Assembly: GCA_030446625.1 (NCBI GenBank)
Contig: JAUJMY010000016.1
Location: forward strand, 40,299-79,133
Source: Gaiellaceae bacterium
GTDB lineage: Bacteria; Actinomycetota; Thermoleophilia; Gaiellales; Gaiellaceae
Reading direction: 5' to 3'
Length of the DNA: 38,835 nucleotides
The first letter of the stretch is position 1. Every line of letters starts with the position of its first letter. Made by a program: the position numbers and the translations under genes. The notes under the pieces were generated by a model. That model was not told where the DNA came from, made no database searches, and saw only the letters and a program-made list of their open reading frames with translations. Shown here piece after piece: positions 22,242 to 30,961 of the stretch.

Positions 22242-22263
22242 CGTGCGCGACGAAAGGAGCTCG

Positions 22264-22482
22264 ATGGGGATCGTCAACAGGCGCAACGCGATGCTCGGGT
22301 GGGCCGCGTGGAAGCTCGGCCGGCGCGTCGCGAAGCGGAAGGCGCGCAGCGCCGTTCCCGCACTCGACGCGAACTCGAAGCGGCCGAACGCCCCCGCGAT
22401 CGTCGCGGCTGTCGCCGTGGCGCTCGGCGCGCTCTGGTTCTGGCGCAGGACGGGGGACGACGGGGAGGACACGCCGGGTTAG
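22264..22482 (+). CDS. Small single-pass membrane protein (72 aa)
   Basis: Starts MGIVNRRNAMLGWAAWKLGR, a basic amphipathic N-terminus (RRVAKRKARSAVPAL), then the membrane helix APAIVAAVAVALGALWFWRR near the C-terminus and a short acidic tail GDDGEDTPG. AAAGGAG 5 nt before the ATG is one of the best Shine-Dalgarno sites in the window, so it is probably real and well translated. I do not recognise a named family. It is 33 bp upstream of hisC and probably co-transcribed with it. Confidence 0.75.
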   Translation: MGIVNRRNAMLGWAAWKLGRRVAKRKARSAVPALDANSKRPNAPAIVAAVAVALGALWFWRRTGDDGEDTPG

Positions 22483-22515
22483 GGTTCGTCTCTGGCCGCC
22501 GAACCGACACGCAGC

Positions 22516-23613
22516 GTGATCCGCTCCGCGCTCGCCGACCTCGTCCCATACGAGCCGGGAAAGCCGATCGAGGAGGTCCAGCGCGAGCTCGGCGTCGCGC
22601 GCGTCGTGAAGCTCGCGTCGAACGAGGGGCCCTTCGGCCCGTTCCCGGCCGCGCTCGCCGCGCTCGCCGAGAGCGCGCAGCAGCTGAACCGGTATCCCGA
22701 CGGGGGCGCGTATCGGCTCCGCGCCGCGCTCGCGGAGCGGCACCGCGTCGCGTTCGAGGAAGTCGCCCTCGGCGCGGGTGCCGACGGCGTCATCGACTGC
22801 GTCTCGCAGGCGACGCTCGACCCTGGCGACGAGGTCGTCTGCGGGTGGCCGTCGTTCCCGAGCTACGTGATCGACGCCGCGAAGCTCGGCGCCGTCGCGC
22901 GCAAGGTCCCTCTGCGCGACCACCGGTACGACCTCGATGCGCTGCTGGACGCCGTCGGGCCGCGGACGAAGCTCGTCTACGTCTGCCACCCGAACAACCC
23001 GACCGGGACGATGAACACGCGCGCCGAGCTCGACCGCTACTTCGAGCGCGTTCCCGAGCACGTCCTGACGGTGCTCGATCAGGCGTACTTCGAGTACATC
23101 GACGACCCGGACTATCCGGACGGGATCGAGGAGTACTTCAAGCGCGGCCACCGCGTGCTCGTCCTGCGCACGTTCTCGAAGATCTACGGCCTCGCCGGCC
23201 TGCGAATCGGCTACGGCGTCGCCGCCGCTCCGGTCGTGACGGCGATCGGGAAGGTGAGGCGCGCCTTCGACCTGAATCAGCAGGCCCAGGCCGCCGCGCT
23301 CGCCAGCCTCGGCGACGCGCAGGAGCTCGAGCGGCGGCGGCGCGCCAACGCGGAGGGGCGGGAGGAGGTCGTCGCCGCGCTCGCCGAGCACGGGTTCGAG
23401 CTCGCGCCGGATCCCGTCGCGAACTTCGTCTTCGCGGACGTCGGCGAGGACTCGCGCCCGCTCTTCGACGCTCTCCTGCGGCTCGGCGTGATCGTTCGGC
23501 CGACGCACGGGTTCGGAGCTCCGGACGGGATCCGCGTCAGCGTCGGGACGAGCGACGAGAACGCAGCGCTCGCCGCCGCGCTCGCCCGCGCACGTTCGGC
23601 CGCGCCGTCGTAG
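22516..23613 (+). CDS. hisC: Histidinol-phosphate aminotransferase
   Basis: 365-residue fold-type I PLP aminotransferase. KLASNEGPFGPF is the HisC N-terminal signature; CHPNNPTGTMN, LDQAYFEYIDD and TFSKIYGLAGLRIGYG (PLP Lys K222) are the active-site blocks, and the C-terminal HGFGAPDGIRVSVGTSDENA holds the phosphate-binding Arg. It converts imidazole-acetol phosphate plus Glu to histidinol phosphate. No other his genes are here, so it may instead act on aromatic amino acids, as some HisC homologues do. GTG start has no Shine-Dalgarno. The TAG stop overlaps the MFS GTG (TAGTG). Confidence 0.92.
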   Translation: MIRSALADLVPYEPGKPIEEVQRELGVARVVKLASNEGPFGPFPAALAALAESAQQLNRYPDGGAYRLRAALAERHRVAFEEVALGAGADGVIDCVSQATLDPGDEVVCGWPSFPSYVIDAAKLGAVARKVPLRDHRYDLDALLDAVGPRTKLVYVCHPNNPTGTMNTRAELDRYFERVPEHVLTVLDQAYFEYIDDPDYPDGIEEYFKRGHRVLVLRTFSKIYGLAGLRIGYGVAAAPVVTAIGKVRRAFDLNQQAQAAALASLGDAQELERRRRANAEGREEVVAALAEHGFELAPDPVANFVFADVGEDSRPLFDALLRLGVIVRPTHGFGAPDGIRVSVGTSDENAALAAALARARSAAPS

Positions 23614-24914
23614 TGGCCGCCGCGGCGGTCAGCCAGCTGAGCCTGCTCCGGCGCGCGCCGCAGTTCACGTACCTCTTCCTCGCGACGCTCGGCTCGGGGC
23701 TCGGGACCGGAATCGCGGTCATCGCGCTCACGGTCGACGTGTTCGACCGCACGGGCTCCGGCAAGTGGGTCGCCGCGCTCCTGATCGCGGACTTCCTGCC
23801 CATGCTGCTGATCGGGCTCCTGCTCGGGCCGCTCGTCGACCGGCTGTCTCGCCGCCGACTGCTCGTCGCGTCCGACCTCGCGCGCTTCCTCATCTTCTGC
23901 GCGCTCCCGTTCGCGAACAGCCCCGCGCTGATCGTCGCGCTCGCGGGGGCCACTGGCTTCGCCACCGGGTTCTTCCGGCCGGCCGTGTACGCGGGGATGC
24001 CGAACCTCGTCGACGAGGCCGACCTGCCGAACGCCAATGGGCTCTTCCAGACGGTCGAGAACGCGACCTGGATGCTCGGGCCGCTGCTCGGCGGCGTGCT
24101 GCTCTCGGTCGCGGGCCCCGACGCCGCGTACGTGGTCAACGCGGTCACGTTCCTCGTCTCGGCGGCGCTGATCCTGCGGATCTCCGAGCGCTCGCTCCAG
24201 GACGCGCCGGCCGAGAGCGCCGGCCACTGGCGCGACCTCGCCGCCGGCTTCGGCGTCGTGCTCCGTTCCCGCGCGCTTCTCACCGTGCTCGTCGCGTGGA
24301 CGATCGTGAACGTGGCGAATGCCGGCGTGAACGTCGCCGAGGTCGCGCTTGCGAAGGTCTCGTTCGACGCCGGCGACTTCGGGCTCGGGCTGCTGATGGC
24401 GTGCTCGGGCGCGGGGCTGATGACGGGGAGCTTCCTCGGCGGGACGTTCGTCGACCGCTGGCGAACCTCGCACGTGTATGGCGGCGCGCTTGCGCTGATG
24501 GGCGTCGGCGTCGGCCTCGCGGCCGCTGCCCCGTCCGTCTGGCTCGCGGCCGCGTGCGTCGTCGTCTCGGGGTTCGGGAACGGCGTCGCGAGCGTGTGCA
24601 ACCCGGTCCTCGTCCAGCGCGGCGCTCCCGACCGCCTCCGCGGACGCGCGTTCACCGTGATCATGAGCGTCAACTTCGCGGCCCTGGCGATCGGGATGGT
24701 TGCCGCCGGCGCGCTCACGGACGCGATCGGCGCGCGCGCCGTGTGGGCGGTCGCCGCCGCGGTGTACGCCGTCGCGGCCGGGATCGCGATCGTGCTCGCG
24801 CGCGGCATCGTGGCGCCGCCGGCGGCGGAGACGGAGCCCGACGTCGCGCCGCTGACCGTCGTCGCGGCCGGCGCACCGCAGGCCGTGCAGTCGGTCGAGC
24901 AGGCGGCGAACTAG
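23613..24914 (+). CDS. MFS transporter (EntS/MFS_3-like exporter)
   Basis: 433 residues with 12 predicted helices, starting VAAAAVSQLSLLRRAPQFTY. GLGTGIAVIALTVDVFDRTG, a loop-2 motif PLVDRLSRRRLLVASD (variant of G-x-x-x-D-R-x-x-R-R), GFATGFFRPAVYAGMPNLVD and the helix 7-8 loop GGTFVDRWRTSHVYGG fit the MFS_3 group (multidrug and siderophore exporters). The ALLSRRP-type N-terminus and the QTVENATWMLGPLLGG motif are common there. Substrate unknown. GTG overlaps the hisC stop. Its own stop codon TAG provides the first three bases of the meaB -10. Confidence 0.9.
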   Translation: MAAAAVSQLSLLRRAPQFTYLFLATLGSGLGTGIAVIALTVDVFDRTGSGKWVAALLIADFLPMLLIGLLLGPLVDRLSRRRLLVASDLARFLIFCALPFANSPALIVALAGATGFATGFFRPAVYAGMPNLVDEADLPNANGLFQTVENATWMLGPLLGGVLLSVAGPDAAYVVNAVTFLVSAALILRISERSLQDAPAESAGHWRDLAAGFGVVLRSRALLTVLVAWTIVNVANAGVNVAEVALAKVSFDAGDFGLGLLMACSGAGLMTGSFLGGTFVDRWRTSHVYGGALALMGVGVGLAAAAPSVWLAAACVVVSGFGNGVASVCNPVLVQRGAPDRLRGRAFTVIMSVNFAALAIGMVAAGALTDAIGARAVWAVAAAVYAVAAGIAIVLARGIVAPPAAETEPDVAPLTVVAAGAPQAVQSVEQAAN

Positions 24915-24917
24915 AGT
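24912..24917 (+). promoter_or_regulatory. Candidate -10 (TAGAGT) for meaB, made from the MFS stop codon
   Basis: TAGAGT is 7 nt before the meaB ATG at 24925. Its first three bases are the TAG stop of the MFS gene. It predicts a leaderless meaB transcript in addition to read-through. Confidence 0.45.
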
Positions 24918-24924
24918 TCCCGCC

Positions 24925-25962
24925 ATGGCGGGGCGCCGCGACTGGACGCGCGACACGCTCGCGGCGGGCGTGCGCGCCGGGGACAAGCGGGCGCTCGCGC
25001 GGGCGATCAGCCTCGTCGAGAACGGCGACGCGCTTGCATACGACCTCGTCCGCGACGTCTATCCCGACACCGGCCGCGCGTACGCCGTCGGCGTCACCGG
25101 CCCGCCCGGCGTCGGCAAGTCGAGCCTGATCAGCGCCCTCGTCCGCCACGTCCGCGCTCGTGACGCGAGCGTCGGCGTGATCTCGGTCGACCCGTCCAGC
25201 CCGTTCTCGCACGGCGCGCTGCTCGGCGACCGGATCAGGCTCGCCGACCACTTCCTCGACCCGGAGGTCTTCATCCGCTCGATGGGCACGCGCGGCCACC
25301 TCGGCGGCCTCGCGGAGGCGACGCTCCAGGCGATGCTCGTGCTGGACGCGGCAGGAAAGGACCTGCTCTTCCTCGAGACGGTCGGCGCGGGACAGAGCGA
25401 GGTCGAGGTGATCGGGATCGCGGACACCGTGCTGCTCGTGCTGATGCCCGGGTCCGGCGACTCGGTGCAGGCGCTGAAGGCGGGGATCATGGAGATCCCG
25501 GACGTGATCGCGATCAACAAGATGGACCACCCCGCGGCGAAGACGATGCTGAACGAGGTGCGGTCGATCCTCGCGCTCGACCACGAGCGCGCCTGGCGGC
25601 CGCCGATCGTCCTCACCGAGGCGACGCGGGCGGAGAACGTGCCCGAGCTGTGGGAGAAGATCGACGAGCATCGGGCGTTCCTCGAGCAGGAGGGGCAGCT
25701 GGAGGAGCGGCGTCGCCGCAACCTCGCCGGCGAGGTCTTCGCGGTCGCGTCGGGCCGGACGAAGGCGCACCTGGAGCGCGCCGTCGCCGAGGATCCCGAG
25801 CTGCGGCGGCTCCTGGACGCCGTGCAACGGCGGGAGCTCGACCCGTTGAGCGCCGTGCGCGAGATCATGGAGAAGGTGTTCAAGATCCCGGCAGCGAGCC
25901 TCGCGCCCGCGCCGGGGACAGGAGCGGGCGATGCGCACGGGGACCGCGCCGACGCTGCGTGA
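24925..25962 (+). CDS. meaB: Methylmalonyl-CoA mutase-associated GTPase MeaB (ArgK family)
   Basis: 345-residue G3E-type P-loop GTPase. Walker A GPPGVGKSS (59-67), VISVDPSSPFSHGALLGDRI, FLETVGAGQSEVEVIGIAD (switch region) and INKMDHP (N-K-x-D nucleotide specificity). The C-terminal helical dimerisation arm includes RRNLAGEVFAVASGRTKAHL. MeaB protects and loads adenosylcobalamin into methylmalonyl-CoA mutase. No mutase lies in the window, so the partner is elsewhere or is a related B12 mutase. The last 32 bp overlap ilvA, which has its own Shine-Dalgarno inside meaB. Confidence 0.93.
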   Translation: MAGRRDWTRDTLAAGVRAGDKRALARAISLVENGDALAYDLVRDVYPDTGRAYAVGVTGPPGVGKSSLISALVRHVRARDASVGVISVDPSSPFSHGALLGDRIRLADHFLDPEVFIRSMGTRGHLGGLAEATLQAMLVLDAAGKDLLFLETVGAGQSEVEVIGIADTVLLVLMPGSGDSVQALKAGIMEIPDVIAINKMDHPAAKTMLNEVRSILALDHERAWRPPIVLTEATRAENVPELWEKIDEHRAFLEQEGQLEERRRRNLAGEVFAVASGRTKAHLERAVAEDPELRRLLDAVQRRELDPLSAVREIMEKVFKIPAASLAPAPGTGAGDAHGDRADAA

Positions 25963-27127
25963 CATCGAGGCCGCGCGCGAGCGCGTGCGAGGGATCGCGC
26001 AGGTCACGCCGATCCACTTCTCGGAGACGTTCTCGCGCCGCACCGGCCGGCGCGTGCTGCTCAAGGCCGAGAACCTCCAGCGGACCGGCGCGTTCAAGAT
26101 CCGCGGCGCCGTCAACCGCATCTCGTCGCTGACCGACGCCGAGCGGGCGGCGGGCGTCGTGGCGGCGAGCGCCGGCAACCACGGGCAGGCGGTCGCGTGG
26201 GCGGCGCGCGAGATCGGCGTCGCCGCGACCGTCTTCATGCCGCAGGACTCGCCGATGACGAAGGTGGACGCGACGCGGAACTACGGCGCGCGCGTCGAGC
26301 TCGTCGGCGAGGGCTACGACGAGGCGCGCGTCGCCGCCGAAAACCGGGTGGACGCGACGGGCGCGACGTTCGTCCCCGCCTTCGACGACGAGCGCGTGAT
26401 CGCGGGGCAGGGGACGATCGGCCTCGAGCTCGTCGAGCAGGTGCCGGACGCGGAGACGGTCGTCGTTCCGGTCGGAGGCGGCGGGCTGGCCGCGGGCGTC
26501 GCGCTCGCGCTCGCGGAGCTCCGACCCGAGGTTCGCGTCGTCGGCGTCCAGGCCGCGAACTGCGCGCCGCTCGTCGCCGAAGGCGAGCTGGGCTTCACGA
26601 TCGCCGAGGGGATCGCCGTCAAGCGGCCCGGCGAGATCACTGCGCCGATCCTGCGCGAGCACCTGGCCGCGATCGTCTCCGTCACCGACGACGAGATCAG
26701 CGCGGCGATCCTGCTGCTGCTCGAGCGCGCGAAGCTCGTCGTCGAGGGCGCGGGCGCCGCCGGGCTCGCGGCGCTCCTCGCAGGTCGCGTCGAGGGGGAG
26801 GGGCCTGTCGTCGTGATCCTCTCCGGGGGCAACATCGACCCCTCCCTCCTGATCAGCGTCATGCGGCACGGCCTCACCCTCGCTTCGCGCTACCTCGTCG
26901 TCCGTACGCGCGTCTCCGACCGTCCGGGGGAGCTCGTGAAGCTCCTGACGCTGATCGCCCGGGAGCGGGTGAACGTCGTCTCCGTCGAACACCATCGCGA
27001 GGGCCTCGCGATGTCGGTCGCCGAGACGGAGGTGGAGCTGACGCTGGCGACACGCGACGAGGAGCACTGCCGGGTCCTCGTGGACTCGATGGAGCGCTGG
27101 GGGTATCCCGTCGAGCGCCTCCGCTAG
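25931..27127 (+). CDS. ilvA: Threonine ammonia-lyase with C-terminal ACT-like domain
   Basis: 398 residues, fold-type II PLP enzyme making 2-oxobutyrate and ammonia from threonine. PLP Lys K56 in RTGAFKIRGAVN, the SAGNHGQAVAWAARE loop, the glycine-rich phosphate cradle VPVGGGGLAAGVALAL, and a C-terminal ACT-like domain (about 330-398, LVVRTRVSDRPGELVKLLTL). The short form with one ACT-like domain resembles the catabolic/single-domain type rather than E. coli IlvA with two. AGGAG 8 nt before the ATG lies inside meaB. Next to meaB this suggests a link through 2-oxobutyrate to propionyl-CoA and methylmalonyl-CoA, which is inference. Confidence 0.93.
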   Translation: MRTGTAPTLRDIEAARERVRGIAQVTPIHFSETFSRRTGRRVLLKAENLQRTGAFKIRGAVNRISSLTDAERAAGVVAASAGNHGQAVAWAAREIGVAATVFMPQDSPMTKVDATRNYGARVELVGEGYDEARVAAENRVDATGATFVPAFDDERVIAGQGTIGLELVEQVPDAETVVVPVGGGGLAAGVALALAELRPEVRVVGVQAANCAPLVAEGELGFTIAEGIAVKRPGEITAPILREHLAAIVSVTDDEISAAILLLLERAKLVVEGAGAAGLAALLAGRVEGEGPVVVILSGGNIDPSLLISVMRHGLTLASRYLVVRTRVSDRPGELVKLLTLIARERVNVVSVEHHREGLAMSVAETEVELTLATRDEEHCRVLVDSMERWGYPVERLR

Positions 27128-27130
27128 CGC

Positions 27131-27739
27131 GTGGTGCTGGCGGTGTCGCTCGAGCCGCTGCTCGCCGACTACGGCCTGGTCGCGCTGTTCGCGATCATCG
27201 CGCTCCAGGCCCTCGGCGTCGCAGGGCTTCCCGGGAAGACCTCGCTCGTGGTCGCCGCTCTCCTCGCCGCAGAGGGGTACTTCCCGATCTGGGGGGTCGT
27301 CGCGGTCGCTGCCGTCGCGGGCGTCTTCGGCGGCTACGCGGGCTACGGCGTCGGGCGCCGCGGCGGCCGGCCGCTCGCCGACCGGATCGCGCGCGGGCGC
27401 CTGACGCGTCTCCTCGACGCCGCGGATCTGTTCTTCGCCGCGCACGGGACGAAGGCGGTCTTCTTCGCACGTTTCCTGCCCGGGCTGAAGGTGGTCGCGG
27501 CTCCGGCCGCAGGGATGGCTCGGATGCGCTGGCGAGACTTCGCGCTCTGGCACGCGGCGGGCGCGATCGGCTTCGCGCTGGTGTTCGGCCTCGGCGCGTA
27601 CTTCGTCGGCGAGAGCGCGCTCGCGCTCGCCGCGCGCTTCGGTCTGCTCGCGCTCTTCGTGGCGGCGGCGACCTCGGTCGCGGCGTGGCTCGCGTACGTC
27701 GCGTTCCGGCGCCGGCGGGCGCGGCTGCGCGGCGCCTGA
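27131..27739 (+). CDS. DedA/SNARE-associated family membrane protein
   Basis: 202-residue protein with VSLEPLLADYGLVALFAIIA, the glycine-rich LQALGVAGLPGKTSLVVAAL reentrant segment, ARFLPGLKVVAAPAAGMARM (the conserved FxRF(L/V)PG(x)R-like motif of DedA) and C-terminal helices ending in RRRRARLRGA. DedA proteins are linked to lipid flipping and membrane homeostasis; the role of this copy is unknown. GTG 3 nt after ilvA with no Shine-Dalgarno, so presumably coupled. The cyclase gene follows with its own -10. Confidence 0.9.
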   Translation: MVLAVSLEPLLADYGLVALFAIIALQALGVAGLPGKTSLVVAALLAAEGYFPIWGVVAVAAVAGVFGGYAGYGVGRRGGRPLADRIARGRLTRLLDAADLFFAAHGTKAVFFARFLPGLKVVAAPAAGMARMRWRDFALWHAAGAIGFALVFGLGAYFVGESALALAARFGLLALFVAAATSVAAWLAYVAFRRRRARLRGA

Positions 27740-27747
27740 AGCCGTCC

Positions 27748-27753
27748 TACACT
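27748..27753 (+). promoter_or_regulatory. Candidate -10 (TACACT) for the cyclase gene
   Basis: TACACT fits TAnnnT and ends 6 nt before the GTG at 27760, between the dedA stop and the cyclase. It predicts a leaderless transcript. Confidence 0.5.
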
Positions 27754-27759
27754 CGCGCC

Positions 27760-30700
27760 GTGACGACACTCGAGCCGCGCAGGGAGCGAAAGGTCGTGAC
27801 GGTGCTCTTCGCCGATCTCGTCGGCTTCACGGGCCGCTCGGAGACGCTCGACCCCGAGGACGTCGAGGCGATCCTGCGCCCGTACCACGAGCGTCTCCGC
27901 GACGAGCTCGAGCGTCGCGGCGGGACCGTCGAGAAGTTCATCGGCGACGCGGTGATGGCCGTGTTCGGGGCGCCCGTCTCGCACGAGGACGACCCGGAGC
28001 GCGCAGTGCGGGCCGCGATCGCGATCCGGGACTGGGCGCGCGAGAGCGACGGCCTCCAGGTGCGGATCGGCGTCAACACCGGCGAGGCGCTCGTGAACCT
28101 CGACGCGCGCGCGGCGGCCGGCGAGGGGATGGTTGCGGGCGACGTCGTGAACACCGCTGCGCGGCTGCAGTCCGCCGCGCCGACGAACGGGATCCTCGTC
28201 GGCGAGCACGCGTACAACGCCACGAAGCACGTGGTCGAGTACCGCGCCGCGGAAGGCGTCGAGGCGAAGGGCAAAGCCGAGCCCGTTCACGTGTGGGAGG
28301 CGGTGCAGGCGCGGTCGCGGTTCGGCGTCGACGTCCGGCAGTGGAGCCGCGCGCCGCTCGTCGGCCGCGAGCGCGAGCGGACGCTGCTCGTCGAGACGCT
28401 GAAGCGCGTCCGCTCGGGGCGCTCGCCGCAGCTCGTGACGCTCGTGGGCGTGCCCGGGATCGGCAAGAGCCGCCTGGTCTACGAGCTCTTCCAGTCGATC
28501 GAGCGCGGCGACGAGCTGATCGCGTGGCGTCAGGGGCGGTCGCTGCCGTACGGGGAGGGCGTCCCTTTCTGGGCGTTCGCCGAGCTGACCAAGGCGCACG
28601 CGGGGATCCTCGAGGACGATGCGCCCGATGCTGCCGTCGGGAAGCTCGAAGCTGCGGTCGAGAGCATCATCCCCGAGGCCGAGCGCGATTGGGTCGCGGG
28701 CCAGTTGCGCCCGCTCGTCGGCCTCGAGGCGGACGGCGACACGGGTGCCGACCGCCGGACGGAGAGCTTCGCGGCCTGGCGGCGCTTCGTCGAGGGGGTC
28801 GCGGAGCAGCGGCCGCTCGTCCTCGTCTTCGACGACCTGCACTGGGCCGACGAGGGGCTGCTGGACTTCATCGACCACCTGGTCGAGTGGGCGGTGGGCG
28901 TGCCGCTGCTCGTCGTCTGCACGGCGCGCCCCGAGCTGTTCGAGCGGCGGCCGGGGTGGGGCGGCGGGAAGCTGAACGCGCTGACGCTCGCGCTCTCACC
29001 GCTCGAGGAGGCCGACGCCGCGCGGCTGATCGCGTCGGTGCTAGAGCAGGCGGTGCTGCCGGCGGCGACGCAGCGCGCGCTGCTCGATCGCGCCGGCGGG
29101 AACCCGCTCTACGCCGAACAGTACGCGCGGCTCTACGTCGAACGTGGCCCCGGCGCGGACCTGCCGCTGCCCGAGAGCGTGCACGGGCTCATCGCGGCGC
29201 GCGTCGACGCGCTTCCCCTCGCGGAGAAGGCGCTCCTCCAGGACGCGGCGGTGATGGGCAAGATCTTCTGGTCGGGCGCGCTCGGCGGGAACGGTGCGCT
29301 CCCCGAGCGGCTGCACTCGCTCGAGCGCAAGGACTTCATTCGCCGCGAGCGGCAGTCGTCGGTCGCGGGCGAGCTCGAGTACGCGTTCCGCCACGTCCTC
29401 GTTCGTGACGTCGCGTATGGCCAGATCCCCGGGCGGAGCGGGCGGAGAAGCACCGCGCCGCAGCCGAGTGGATCGAGGCGCTCGGCCGGCCGCAGGACCA
29501 CGCGGAGCTCCTCGCCCACCACTACATCTCGGCGTTGGAGCTCGCGCGAGCAGCCGGACAGGAGCCGGACGGGCTCGCTGCGCGGGCCGCGCAGGCGGCG
29601 GTCGACGCCGCGACCCGCGCCTTCGCGCTCCACGCGCACGCGACTGCGGCCGAGTGGTACGAGCGAGCGCTTGACGTCGATCCCGCGCGCGCCGATCGGC
29701 CACAGCTCCTGTTCCGGCTCGCGCACGCGCGCCACCTGCTCGGCGAGGCTCGCTCTGCGGACGCGCTCGAGACGGCGCGCGACGCGCTCCTCGTCGCCGG
29801 AGACGTTGCGACCGCGGCGGAAGCGGAAGCGCTGCTCGCAGAGCTCTGGTGGCATCGTGGGCAGCGCGACGTCGCGTACAGCCACCTCGACGCGGCGGAG
29901 CAGCTCGCGCGCGGCACCCGCGCGGAGCCCGCGAAGGCGCGCGTGCTCGCGCAGGTGGCGCGCTTCCGCATGCTCGCCGGCAAGAACGAGGACGGGATCC
30001 GCATCGGGCGCGAGGCTCTGGCCCTGGCGGAGTCGCTCGATTTGCCGGAACTCGTCGCGAGCACCCTCGCGACCGTCGGGACCGCGCGCGTCAACCGCGG
30101 CGAGCACGGCGCAATCGAAGATCTGAGGCGCAGCATCGACGTCGCGCTCGGCGCCTCGTCCGTGGAGGCTTCGCGCGCGTACAACAACCTCGGGGCGTGC
30201 CTCTACTTCATCGGCGACGTCGCGCGCGCAACGGACGCGATCGAGCACGCGGTCGAGCACGCGGAGCGGCTCGGGAACGCCCGGATGCTGCGGTACGCGC
30301 GCGGCGCGCTCGCCTCCCATGACTACGAGCTCGGCCGCTGGGACGAGGCGCTCACCGGCAGCGACGAGATCCTGCACGGCCATGAGGGGGAAGCTCACTA
30401 CCTCGCGCCCGGGGCGCTGAGGGTGCGCGCGGCGATCCTCCTGGCGAGGGGCGAGATCGACGCCGCGCTGCGCGAGATCGAAGAGGCTGTCGCGCGCGCC
30501 CGCGCCGCGAAGGACCCGCAGGCGCTCGTCCCGACGCTGATCGCAGCCGCACGAATCTACGCGGAGGCCGAGCGCCTCGCCGAGGCGACGTCGTATCTCG
30601 ACGAGTTCATCGCGCACCCGGTGGCGCCGCCGCTGGCGCCCGTCTGGGCCACGTGGCACGCGCACGCGCTCGGTCGCGCCCTGGACGTGCGGCGGGTCGT

Positions 30701-30959
30701 GGACGGCGCACCCGAATCGCGGTGGAAGACCGCCGCGCTTGGAATCCTCGACCGCGATTACGCGCTCGCCGCCACGATGTTCCGAGAGATCGGCGTCGGC
30801 GTGGAGGAGGCGTACGCGCACCTCCGCGCCGCCGAGCAGCGCGCGAGCGAAGGCCGGCACGCCCGCGCGGAGCCGCACGTCGAGCAAGCGCTCGACTTCT
30901 ACCGCAGCGTGGGCGCGACGTTCTACATCCGGCGCGCCGAGCAGTTGCTGCGAGCTTAG
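27760..30959 (+). CDS. Adenylate/guanylate cyclase - AAA ATPase - TPR regulator, one frameshift
   Basis: About 1066 residues once a single base is added near 29427-29433 (CCCCGGG run), where GQIP should continue into RAERAEKHRAAAEWIEALG. Domains: class III nucleotidyl cyclase (about 8-190; metal site VLFADLVGF, EKFIGDAVMAVFGAP, VRIGVNTGEALVN, VNTAARLQ); AAA/NB-ARC-like ATPase (from PLVGRERERTLL, Walker A GVPGIGKSR, Walker B-like LVLVFDDLHWADEG); then a long helical TPR-like region (LAELWWHRGQRDVAYSHLDA, RAYNNLGACLYFIGDVARAT). This architecture is well known in Actinobacteria and Proteobacteria as a signal-integrating regulator; signal and product (cAMP or other) are not deducible. Its GTG follows TACACT. 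Confidence 0.9.
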
Positions 30960-30961
30960 AC

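Noticed and set aside
22483..22515. GGTTCG/CGAACC inverted repeat before hisC
   Set aside because: Only 6 bp with an 11-nt loop, expected by chance in this composition.
21778..23508. 576-residue minus-strand open frame opposite hisC
   Set aside because: Low-complexity antisense translation without any motif.
22299..23612. Long upstream extension of the MFS frame through hisC
   Set aside because: It is a different frame of hisC; the transporter homology starts at the GTG overlapping the hisC stop.
25880..27769. 629-residue minus-strand open frame opposite ilvA and dedA
   Set aside because: Typical high-GC antisense shadow, no recognisable fold, and covers two certain genes.
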